From NCBI GenBank assembly GCA_002733205.1, contig NVUW01000014.1:1-64000 (forward strand): a stretch of DNA of 64,000 bases, read 5' to 3'. Position 1 is the first letter of the stretch, and every line of letters starts with the position of its first letter. Source of the stretch: Thalassobium sp. GTDB taxonomy: Bacteria > Pseudomonadota > Gammaproteobacteria > Pseudomonadales > Oceanobacteraceae. Position numbers and translations under genes: made by a program. The notes beneath the pieces were generated by a model. That model searched no databases. It was not told the DNA's origin and saw only the letters and a program-made list of their open reading frames with translations. Shown one piece after another: positions 43,809 through 52,016 of the stretch.

Positions 43809-44924
43809 TCAGGGGTTCAGTACGGTTGCGCCATCGCTGGGCAGTTCGCGCGCCACGCGTTTTACCCGCGGCGTCAGCTGGCAAAACAGCTCATAGCTGA
43901 TGGTGCCACACAGTTCTGCGATGCGGTCGACGCTGAGGTGTTCACCCCAAAGTTCAACCGGCGAGCCGATCTGTGCCTGTGGATGGTCGGTAAGATCGAC
44001 GGTGATCATATCCATCGACACCCGGCCTATCAGCGGGCATTCAACCCCATCCACCAGCACCGGCGTACCGGCCGGGGCATGGCGCGGATATCCGTCACCA
44101 TAACCAATGGCGACAACGCCAACGCGGGTATCGCGTTCAGCCGTCCAGTCACCGCCGTAACCTACGGTTTCACCGGCGGGTACGTCGTGGGTGCTGATTA
44201 ATTGTGATTCGAGGCTCATCACCGCTTTCAGGCCCAGCTCGGCGGCGCTTTTATAATTCAGCGGCGAGCTGCCATAGAGCATGATGCCGGGGCGGCTTAA
44301 ACCTTCGGCGACCAGTTCATGGTTGATGCGTTTTTCGGTGAGCAGGCCAGCACTGTTGCTGATGCTCAGCGGTACCGGCCAATCGTGGCTGTAGAGGGTA
44401 TCAAGCTGAGTGGCGAGTACCGGCGACTGCCATTCATCGGCGCTGGAGAAGTGCGAGATTACATAGCGCAATTCCAGTTGTTCGTCGGCGCTGATCAGGG
44501 CGAGGATGTCGTCGGCCTCGCTGACGCGGAACCCTAAGCGGTTCATGCCGCTGTTGATCTTCAGCCACACGCCTACCGGCTGACTCAGCGTGGCGCTGGC
44601 CCGGTCCTGCAGCTGTTTACGGTGATGCACCACCAGCTGAATTTTGTGTTCGGCGGCCAGTGTCCATTCGTGCGCGTCGTAAGCGCCCTGCAACACCACC
44701 AGCGGACGGCGGATACCGGCTTCGCGCAGGGCCAGCGCCTCGTCAACACAGGCCACAGCAAAGCCGTCGGCGCTGCTCAGGGCGCGTGCACAGTTGACCA
44801 GCCCGTGGCCATAGCCGTTGGCCTTGATCACCGCATAGGCTTTCCCGCTGACGCTGGATTTGGCCAATTGGTAATTGTGGCGGAAGTGAGACCAGTTGAT
44901 TAATGCGCGCGTTGGACGTGTCAT
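43809..44924 (-). CDS. alr: Alanine racemase
   Basis: A 371-residue PLP enzyme making D-alanine for peptidoglycan. The lysine that binds the cofactor is in AYAVIKANGYGHGLV near residue 33. The second catalytic base Tyr lies in AGETVGYGGDWTAERDTRVG near 255, and GRVSMDMITVDLTD is the usual C-terminal block. The start is taken at MTRPTRALINW, matching family length; an upstream in-frame start adds 18 residues of doubtful value. Divergent from the DnaT-like gene. Confidence 0.94.
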   Translation of the reverse strand: MTRPTRALINWSHFRHNYQLAKSSVSGKAYAVIKANGYGHGLVNCARALSSADGFAVACVDEALALREAGIRRPLVVLQGAYDAHEWTLAAEHKIQLVVHHRKQLQDRASATLSQPVGVWLKINSGMNRLGFRVSEADDILALISADEQLELRYVISHFSSADEWQSPVLATQLDTLYSHDWPVPLSISNSAGLLTEKRINHELVAEGLSRPGIMLYGSSPLNYKSAAELGLKAVMSLESQLISTHDVPAGETVGYGGDWTAERDTRVGVVAIGYGDGYPRHAPAGTPVLVDGVECPLIGRVSMDMITVDLTDHPQAQIGSPVELWGEHLSVDRIAELCGTISYELFCQLTPRVKRVARELPSDGATVLNP

Positions 44925-45169
44925 GGGCGTGGGAACAACCTCGAAAATAGGTACAATAGCGCTTTGGCCCCGCCACAACCAGTGATGCCGGTATCAATAA
45001 CGCAGAGCCGCCATAAGGCGGGAATCGTTGCTGATACGGTATGCCGGGTATTTAGTGCAGGGCCGCCGGAGTACAATGCCGGCAGAATCCGCCGGGCGGC
45101 CATTATGTCAGGCCTGTCCGGCAAAAACACCCGCTGCCCTCTGGCCGCAAACCCGCTACGGAAACCACC

Positions 45170-46396
45170 ATGCCCAGTCATCCACTGTTTACCGACAAAA
45201 CCATTGCCCTATCGGCAACGCTGGCGGCGACCATTGGCCTGGAAGAGGCCGTGTTGCTGACCGTGCTGAACGATGCCGCCAGTATTCAGGGTCAGCAATG
45301 GGCGCGGCTGCATTATCAGGCGCTGCGTAACCAGTTACCGTTCTGGGATGATGTCAGTATCCGCCGGGTGCTGCGCAGCCTGCTCGATAAAGGCCTGCTC
45401 AGCCTGCAGGGCACGATGTTTCCCGATGGCGATGGCCTGATTTACGCCTTTAACGCCGAGCAAGCGCCTTATTATCCGTCCGAAGCACCGCCATCCGCGG
45501 CCCGGCCAATGGCCCCGGCAGCCCGTGCCCAGGCGGAAGTCTCTGCCCAGCCAGGCCACTTTAAGCAGCCGCTGGAATCACGCTGGCAGCCGCAGGAAGA
45601 CACCCTCGCCCGCCTTGAGCAACATGGCATACCGCGCAGCTTTGCCTGGGCGCAAATGGATACCTTTATTCTGCAGGGGCAGGAACAGGGCGCGAACCGC
45701 AATGACTGGAACACCCGCTTTTTCCGTTATGTGAAGAGTCAGTGGGTATTCACTCAGAACGATGCACAAAAGCAGCAGCGTACCCTTGAGCGTGGTTTTC
45801 AGGGCGGTGTTCAGCCCCCCGGCAACCATCAGGAACGCAGCGCGTTTAAGCCCGTGCAGGATGAAGCTGCCGCCATCAGCCTTGATTGGCAACCCAGTCA
45901 GGATGCCTGCCAGATACTGCAGCGCGCCGGTATCGACCCACAGTTTATTACCGATGCCGTGGCCGAGTTTGTGCTCTATTGGGCTGAGCGCGGCGACGCG
46001 TTCAAAACCTGGAACAGCAAATTTATTCAGCAGGTGCGCCAGCAATGGGCGCGCTACAGCGCCTCGGTGGAGCATTCCTCCCTGCCCACCCGCATCCCGG
46101 ACAACTGGCAACCGGCGGAAGACTGTTACGACATTCTCGCCATGGGCCATATAGACCGCCAGTTCGCTCAGGATCTGGTGCCGGAATTTGTGCTTTACTG
46201 GCGCGACTCCAATCAGGTACACAACAGCTGGAACAGCCGTTTTCTGCAATACGTTAAACAGCAATGGGGCAAGCGTTTAGCCCAGACTTCGTCAGGAGAA
46301 TCTTATGGCACGCACACCGGACAGCACACAACTGCTCAACCGGGTTACGCAACAGCTGAAGCAAGTGTCCAGCGACTCAAAGACACCAGCTGGTGA
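45170..46396 (+). CDS. Triple DnaT-domain replication protein
   Basis: A 408-residue protein. An N-terminal winged-helix-like region of about 90 residues resembles replication initiators (WDDVSIRRVLRSLLDKGLLS). Three DnaT-type ssDNA-binding domains follow at about 138-205, 242-302 and 316-375, each with the pattern WQP.[ED]D...L...GI and a terminal NxWNx[RK]F[LIF][QR]YVK block. Canonical DnaT has one such domain, so this is an expanded form. The following lambda P-like gene starts inside its last 92 bases, implying joint production of a primosome or helicase-loading pair. Confidence 0.85.
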   Translation: MPSHPLFTDKTIALSATLAATIGLEEAVLLTVLNDAASIQGQQWARLHYQALRNQLPFWDDVSIRRVLRSLLDKGLLSLQGTMFPDGDGLIYAFNAEQAPYYPSEAPPSAARPMAPAARAQAEVSAQPGHFKQPLESRWQPQEDTLARLEQHGIPRSFAWAQMDTFILQGQEQGANRNDWNTRFFRYVKSQWVFTQNDAQKQQRTLERGFQGGVQPPGNHQERSAFKPVQDEAAAISLDWQPSQDACQILQRAGIDPQFITDAVAEFVLYWAERGDAFKTWNSKFIQQVRQQWARYSASVEHSSLPTRIPDNWQPAEDCYDILAMGHIDRQFAQDLVPEFVLYWRDSNQVHNSWNSRFLQYVKQQWGKRLAQTSSGESYGTHTGQHTTAQPGYATAEASVQRLKDTSW

Positions 46397-46973
46397 AGCC
46401 CAGGCGCATGAGCCGAGCGTGGAGCAGAAAGAAGCCATTAACCAGATTTTTGAGCTGTTCCGCTTTAATTATCACAACCAGTTTTTAAAGGCCTTTCCCG
46501 ACCTCGACACCATGATTATGGCGAAGCGGTTATGGGCACGCCTGCTGGGTGAATACAGCGGCGAAGTGATGATGCGCGCCGCCGAAAGAGCGGTAAAAGA
46601 AAGCAGCTTTTTACCCAACGTCCATGAAGTTGTGGCGCGTTGCGACGTGGCCGACAGCCTGGGTTTACCCTCGGCCCATGCCGCCTTTATGGAGGCCTGC
46701 CGCGCGCCATCACCGAAAAAAGAATTCAACTGGAGCCATCCGGCGGTGTATTACGCCGGGCGAGCCAGCGACTGGTTTTTTCTGGCCAATAACGTCGAAG
46801 AAAAAACCTTCCCGGTGTTTAAACGCAATTATGAAATACTGATAAAGCGCCTGCAGAATGGCGAAAGTATTGAGATGGAAATAACCAAAGCCCTGCCGGA
46901 ACACAGCGAAACACCGCTGCCGCGTAAAGAGCAGCAACAGCGGCTGCAGGAACTGAAGAAGCAGTTAAGTTAA
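46305..46973 (+). CDS. Lambda P-like replication protein, probable helicase loader
   Basis: A 222-residue protein resembling phage lambda replication protein P: a flexible N-terminal third, then a helical core (FELFRFNYHNQFLKAFPDLD, KRLWARLLGEYSGEVMMRAA) and SFLPNVHEVVARCD, as in P-type loaders of DnaB. GGAG lies six bases before the ATG within the upstream gene. Paired with the DnaT-like gene and next to alr, it appears to be a domesticated chromosomal gene rather than part of a prophage, since no other phage genes are near. Confidence 0.82.
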   Translation: MARTPDSTQLLNRVTQQLKQVSSDSKTPAGEAQAHEPSVEQKEAINQIFELFRFNYHNQFLKAFPDLDTMIMAKRLWARLLGEYSGEVMMRAAERAVKESSFLPNVHEVVARCDVADSLGLPSAHAAFMEACRAPSPKKEFNWSHPAVYYAGRASDWFFLANNVEEKTFPVFKRNYEILIKRLQNGESIEMEITKALPEHSETPLPRKEQQQRLQELKKQLS

Positions 46974-47003
46974 AAAAATCCCGGAATACTCCGGGATTTT
47001 TTT
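46972..47003. terminator. Bidirectional rho-independent terminator
   Basis: AATCCCGGA / TCCGGGATT stem with an ATAC loop, A-run before and T-run after. It ends the lambda P-like gene and the convergent EEP gene. Confidence 0.93.
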
Positions 47004-47049
47004 ATTTAAATCATGATGAAGCGCTGATTACACTTCAAAAGCCCTACCG

Positions 47050-48774
47050 TTAAGGCACCAGCGTCCAGCGCTGGTTATTCCCACCCCAGTTATACCAGGT
47101 TCCGGCGTTATCGCCGGCATTGCTGCCGTAACCATCCACCACCTGTTCCGGGAATGTACGCATAGCCACTGAGCCGTCGGCATTCAGGCTGAAACGCTGA
47201 TTAGCATTGCCATTGCACTGCCAGATCATCAGGTTAGCGCCGTTGGCAAAGTTGCCGCCATTATCCAGACAAAAGCGGTTGTCCTGCTGGCTGCGGATTA
47301 ATCCGCTGCTGGCGTCGTAATGCCATTTCTGCCAGTTGCCGTTATTGCAGGTCCACTGGCCTACGTTGGTGCCGTTGCTCATGTTGGCATTGCTGATATC
47401 CAGACACAGGCCGGAGGCGTTATTAATAAACTGCACGTAGTCCACCGCTGGCGGAATATTGCCCGCCCGGAACGGTGCGTAAACCACACCGGCTTTATCC
47501 AGCTCTTCACCGGCGCGGCCATGCAGGCCAACAATCTGCCAGCCAGCCGGAGCATTAAAGGTCTGACAGCTGCCAGTGGTTGAGCCCGCCGCGACGCTGC
47601 GGTTCTGACTGGTGGTAAAGCGGCTGTAGAAGATACGGGTTCTGCCGTCTTTCTGGCCGCTGCACAGCTGCAGTGAGGTCAGGTATTCGCCACTGTTGAG
47701 GTTCAGCACATGATCCGTACCGCCATTACCGCCGTGCGATAGCACGAAGCCGTTGCTCAGGGTCAGGTCGATACGGTCAACGCGGGAACCGGCGCGGATA
47801 TTTACACCGCTTACAGCCGGATTCTGCGGTAATACCGCCACATCGTTAAAATGCGTACCGTGCGGGCCACCAAAAGGATCGCTCAGCCGGCGGTCGGCCG
47901 GGGTGGAATAAACAAAGTCAGTCTGCAGCGGCGGGTGGTCAGACAGACGCAGACCATCGCTGGTGTTGTCGTCCTGACGCAGCAGGTGATAGACCGCATC
48001 CAACCCGACAAAACCGTTATCGCGGAACAGTACTTTATCGACAATTTCGCAATCCGGGGCCGAGGTCTGCGGATCACAGGTCAGGGCATCAGCGCCACTG
48101 ACCGGCACATCGCCGTTACGCGACAGCTTGAGCCAGGCATCGCTGAAACCACGGTTCAGCAGCTCCCAGATATTATCGCCGCCACGGGTATAACGGGTAT
48201 TGGTATCGCCCATCACAATCACCGCATTACCGGCAGAATTGGCGTCGATATAGCTGATTAACTGGCGGATATTGCCACGGCGGGCAGCCAGGTCGGCATC
48301 GCCCACCTGAGCCTGGGTATGCAGGTTATAGATATCCACATACACACCTTCTGCCAGACGGGTGCGCGCCAGGGTGAAACCCTTAGGGGTTAAACAATCA
48401 ACGCCATTACAGTCTGCCCAGCGGACCCGCTCCCAGTCGCTGTACGGAAAGCGGCTGAGGGTATTCAGGCCACTGCCAATGCCCATGCCGCCGGTGGTGG
48501 CGGAGCGGTATGGATGGGTGTTGCAGGTGTCATAGAGTGCGGCGTGATAGTTAAAATCTTCCTGCACGTTCACCACATCAAATTCGTTGATATAACAGCT
48601 GATCTCTTCCGTGGCGCTCTGGCGCGGCGATACCGCACTGGAAAACAATTCCAGTAAACCGGCGACGTTGTAGGTGAGCGTACTGAAGCTGCCTTCCTGT
48701 GAGGCCGATACCTGAGCAGGCGCGGCACAGAGTGCGGCCAGCATCATGCCGGCGGTCAGCATGGATCTGTTCAT
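47050..48774 (-). CDS. Secreted endonuclease/exonuclease/phosphatase-family enzyme with jacalin-like and ricin-B lectin domains
   Basis: A 574-residue exported protein with signal peptide (MLTAGMMLAALCAAPAQVSA). An EEP catalytic domain (about 27-295) carries the family residues: Glu in VVNVQEDFNYH, NLHTQAQVGD, GDTNTRYTR and the C-terminal SDHPPLQTDF. This fold includes DNase I and bacterial sphingomyelinases. A jacalin-like beta-prism follows at about 310-425 (VDRIDLTLSNGFVLSHGGNG). Then comes a ricin-type beta-trefoil (about 440-574) with QW repeats (GTNVGQWTCNNGNWQKWHYD). AAGGTAAC before the ATG sets the start. The substrate may be nucleic acid or lipid. Confidence 0.85.
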   Translation of the reverse strand: MNRSMLTAGMMLAALCAAPAQVSASQEGSFSTLTYNVAGLLELFSSAVSPRQSATEEISCYINEFDVVNVQEDFNYHAALYDTCNTHPYRSATTGGMGIGSGLNTLSRFPYSDWERVRWADCNGVDCLTPKGFTLARTRLAEGVYVDIYNLHTQAQVGDADLAARRGNIRQLISYIDANSAGNAVIVMGDTNTRYTRGGDNIWELLNRGFSDAWLKLSRNGDVPVSGADALTCDPQTSAPDCEIVDKVLFRDNGFVGLDAVYHLLRQDDNTSDGLRLSDHPPLQTDFVYSTPADRRLSDPFGGPHGTHFNDVAVLPQNPAVSGVNIRAGSRVDRIDLTLSNGFVLSHGGNGGTDHVLNLNSGEYLTSLQLCSGQKDGRTRIFYSRFTTSQNRSVAAGSTTGSCQTFNAPAGWQIVGLHGRAGEELDKAGVVYAPFRAGNIPPAVDYVQFINNASGLCLDISNANMSNGTNVGQWTCNNGNWQKWHYDASSGLIRSQQDNRFCLDNGGNFANGANLMIWQCNGNANQRFSLNADGSVAMRTFPEQVVDGYGSNAGDNAGTWYNWGGNNQRWTLVP

Positions 48775-48957
48775 AAGAGTTACCTTCGTATTTATGATTA
48801 TTATTTGGCCCATCGCAATTCAATTGCGGTACTTTTGTACCACATTAAAACTTGTCTGCGGCAGGACAACACGGGCCGCTGCGTAACACGCCAGATGCCA
48901 GCAGCGGCCCATCATGACCCGGTGGCGGAAAACACTGGTTTTCGCCACCATGAACGA

Positions 48958-51069
48958 TCAGTTCAGGCGGGCGAGCACGCTGGTGCCGGTGTACTCCAGC
49001 GTTACGTCATAATCTCCGGCATCCACATGGCTGAACTCACCGGCAACCTTTCCTGCCTGCAGCAAGGTATAAGCAGCCCCGCTTTGCGGCGTCAGACCGG
49101 CAAAATCGAGCGTCAGCGTGGCACCATCAATAAACAGGGTTTCAGCAGTGGCAACCTGAGTGCTGTCAGCATCCATGGCCAGCTTCAGAACTGCAGCACC
49201 ATTCAGGGTGATATTGCCGCCCAGCTGTAATGCACCACGGGCATCAACCAGTGCCGTACCGGAGTTCACAAACAGATCGCCCTGACCGAAGGCCGAAGCA
49301 GACGCGGCTTCCAGCGTACCGCCGTTAATCACGGTGCCACCGCTGTAGCTGTTGTTACCGGTCAGCGTCAGGTGACCACTGCCGGCTTTGCTCAGTTTGC
49401 CAGCGCCGCTGATGTCATTGCGCCACCAGTCGCGGGCAGAGAAACCGCCATCACTGGCTTCCATCGTCACGTTCACATCCCCCAGGAAAGCGCCGTAACC
49501 ATCAGCCGCATCGACCAGATTAATGCGTCCCCAGCCGTTGGAATCATCCAGAATCGGATAGCCGGAATCGACTTCGGTGGTAAACAACACCGCCCGGCGC
49601 TGGGCATCGGACAGATAAGGCTGGCGGGTTTTCAGCAGGGCTTCCGCACCTTCAGGCACGACCGCAGGCTGACCAGTCTGGCTGCTGTCCTGTGGCAGAC
49701 CGTAGGTCATACGGAAGCGGTATAACGCCTTGATCGCGGCGTGGTCGTCGTAGTCATTATTGTTAAACACATCGGCATTAACGGTAACGCCGTCGGCCTC
49801 GATAACGCTGCCGCTTTCACCTTCTGCCAGAGTGCGGTGGGCATAGTCGTACAGACTCATACCCGCTTCGGCGGCTTTGGTTTCGTAGAAAGCATGCAGC
49901 TGGTTGTAAGCGGCCTGGCCGGACTCATAACCTGCTGTGGTGTTCAGCGCATCGGCTGCACTCATCAGCGCCATAATGCGGCCACCGATCACATCCACAG
50001 GCGAGTGCATACCGGCAACAATGCGGTTTTCACCCAGCTCAGAACCGCGCACAACATGCTCGGCAAAACGTTCCGGAAAGGCATACGCCAGCGACAATGA
50101 CGACACCACACCGGCATTGGTGTGACCACTCGGATAGCCACCGTCTTTGCGCAGACTCTGTTCATCACCACTGTTACTCTTACGGCGGGCACATACCAGC
50201 CCCGGAATCACACTGACATCGCTGTTATACATATCGAAATTAATGTCTGCCGGTGTACCACTGCTGTCGACACAGCTACGCAGATCATTGCCGAGATATT
50301 CCACCGCACCTGTGCTGGTCATACGCCACGGACGCGGGGTCGAGAAAATATATTTGGAACCACTGGTCGATGTTGACGCCATGTTGTAACGCACATTATT
50401 GGTGAAACGTACGGCTGCGCCGAACGCGCTGTTTTCATCACCGGTAAAGGTCCAGCTGTCATCACTGTCGCCGAGGTAATGGCTGTCTTCCAGCACCTGC
50501 GCCACGGTCGGTTCGGCAATATCGTAATAGGTGCCGCTGTTCGCCACGTAGTCTTCGGTCAGCGGGCCAAAACCATCAACCACGGAATAACTTTTACCGC
50601 GGCGGTCATCAAGATAAGCGCGGATTGCTGCTTCGTCAGAACGCTCAGCCGTCACTTTTTCAACGTAGGCAATATTGGCCGCCCAGACCGCTGCATTTTT
50701 AATCGGATTAGCTTCATAACTGTCCGGACCGCTGCCGCTGGCGGCACTCTGGTAAGCGTCACTGGTGCCTTTCCAGATGCTGTTAATACCTTTCAGGGCA
50801 TGTGGATAGGGGTTGTCATGAATGCTGTATTTCAGCGTACTGTGACCATTATTTTTACCGTATAAAATCACCGGCAAAGGATAGACAGCATCAGGGGCTG
50901 CTACATATTGCTCAAAACCCTGGCCTGCAGGCATTACCGGTTTACTGATGTCTGCCGTACTGTTGTCATCGTTATTATCGTCGCCGCAGGCGCTCAGCAT
51001 CAGCGTAGCGGCTGCGACCATGGCCAGATACAGACCGTTGCGTTTATTCAGATTTTTTTCAGTATTCAT
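48958..51069 (-). CDS. PAP2-family phosphatase lipoprotein with autotransporter-associated repeat
   Basis: A 703-residue lipoprotein (lipobox LSA-C followed by GDDNNDDN). The PAP2 acid-phosphatase domain has its conserved blocks in order: KDGGYPSGHTNAGVVSSLSL near residue 315 and ENRIVAGMHSPVDVIGGR near 365, supplying the phosphate-binding and catalytic His/Arg. The C-terminal part has an autotransporter-associated beta-strand repeat (GHLTLTGNNSYSGGTVINGG then TLEAASASAFGQGDL). No autotransporter barrel follows, so it is tethered by the lipid. The start MNTEKNLNKR places the signal peptide correctly; a longer frame runs 62 codons upstream. Confidence 0.85.
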   Translation of the reverse strand: MNTEKNLNKRNGLYLAMVAAATLMLSACGDDNNDDNSTADISKPVMPAGQGFEQYVAAPDAVYPLPVILYGKNNGHSTLKYSIHDNPYPHALKGINSIWKGTSDAYQSAASGSGPDSYEANPIKNAAVWAANIAYVEKVTAERSDEAAIRAYLDDRRGKSYSVVDGFGPLTEDYVANSGTYYDIAEPTVAQVLEDSHYLGDSDDSWTFTGDENSAFGAAVRFTNNVRYNMASTSTSGSKYIFSTPRPWRMTSTGAVEYLGNDLRSCVDSSGTPADINFDMYNSDVSVIPGLVCARRKSNSGDEQSLRKDGGYPSGHTNAGVVSSLSLAYAFPERFAEHVVRGSELGENRIVAGMHSPVDVIGGRIMALMSAADALNTTAGYESGQAAYNQLHAFYETKAAEAGMSLYDYAHRTLAEGESGSVIEADGVTVNADVFNNNDYDDHAAIKALYRFRMTYGLPQDSSQTGQPAVVPEGAEALLKTRQPYLSDAQRRAVLFTTEVDSGYPILDDSNGWGRINLVDAADGYGAFLGDVNVTMEASDGGFSARDWWRNDISGAGKLSKAGSGHLTLTGNNSYSGGTVINGGTLEAASASAFGQGDLFVNSGTALVDARGALQLGGNITLNGAAVLKLAMDADSTQVATAETLFIDGATLTLDFAGLTPQSGAAYTLLQAGKVAGEFSHVDAGDYDVTLEYTGTSVLARLN

Positions 51070-51267
51070 AACGTTCACTTGGTTGTCGGATTTAAAATTT
51101 GTCAGATTTAAAAAGACATAAACCGCATGCCAAGCATGCGATCTATGTTGAGAGAGACACCAGTGAAGACCGGCTGAAGCAGCACAAGGGGACATTACAG
51201 TTCTGTGAAGATTTCCTAACAGGATATCCACAGGGCGGGAGTGGTCAGGAGCCACTGCTGTCCCACA

Positions 51268-51296
51268 GTTTGGAGTGACATTGTGTCACTCCAAAC
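51268..51296. repeat. Perfect 13-bp hairpin at the left end of the element
   Basis: GTTTGGAGTGACA (51268-51280) pairs perfectly with TGTCACTCCAAAC (51284-51296) around a TTG loop. It overlaps the inner end of the left terminal repeat. There is no T-run. Confidence 0.85.
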
Positions 51297-51443
51297 CGCA
51301 GCATTCATCGACTACTGTGTTTCAATCTGAAACGCCTTTCCAGGGCAAGCCCCTGGCCCCCTGCAAGGAGAGGTATCTCCTTCCGATCCTCTCTTTTCGG
51401 CGCGTCCGGCTTCATCCAGCCAACGGCAATAATTATGCGGCAC

Positions 51444-51514
51444 GCAAAACAATTCGCCCCGGAACGACACTTTAAAACACCAATAATTTGTATCGTTCCG
51501 GGGCAGGGTTTTGC
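51444..51514. repeat. Long interrupted inverted repeat inside the element
   Basis: GCCCCGGAACGA (51456-51467) pairs with TCGTTCCGGGGC (51493-51504). Outside these arms, GCAAAAC (51444-51450) pairs with GTTTTGC (51508-51514). The arms enclose an AT-rich loop of 25 bases. Confidence 0.85.
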
Positions 51515-52016
51515 TCTGAAGGCCGCAGAATCATCTGGTTGTCTGGCGCCGCACGATCGCCGGTTTAAGTAATCCGCTCAGCTGCATATCAAAGGAAACC
51601 GTGTTTGAAACATGAGACTTAAAAGAATACGTTTGATTTGAAAAGCGGAATCGCGGTGATGGTTTTCTGCGCCTCTGGGGCCGCCGCAGAAACCGCTGAT
51701 ATGTCTGGTCTGTCCGCAGGGATGCGGACAAGCGGCTCCGGCCATGGATGGCCGATGAGGCGCGCGGCCAGTAAATATCAAGGCTTCAAGGACTATTTTG
51801 CAGGAGCAAAATGAACAGCCGCAGGCTGGCCCGAAGGGCGAAGGGCAGGACGCCCGGAGTCTCACGGCCCAGAAAGCGCGAAGCTGGGGTCGGCCTGCCG
51901 GCAAGGGGATAAGTTCCCCTGGGAGGCAACAGGCCTTGATGTTGAAACAATGATTTTGCTACTTATGGTGCTGATTAAAAACTGTGGGACAGTAGTGGGT
52001 CAGGGGCGATAAATAT

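Larger units (their letters stand above)
51252..51998. mobile_element. MITE-like element, 747 bp, with 20-bp terminal inverted repeats and no gene
   Basis: The left end CCACTGCTGTCCCACAGTTT (51252-51271) and the right end, read in reverse complement, CCACTACTGTCCCACAGTTT (51979-51998) match in 19 of 20 bases. TCAGG occurs just outside each end (51245-51249 and 52000-52004), a possible target duplication. The interior holds no credible coding frame but many hairpins. The ends were not matched to a known IS family. It separates the PAP2 phosphatase gene from the TonB receptor operon. Confidence 0.7.

Noticed and set aside
51531..51904. Two short leftward frames inside the inverted-repeat element, considered as a transposase remnant
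   Set aside because: Too short, Arg/Pro/Cys-rich translations of hairpins, with no DDE or other transposase motif.
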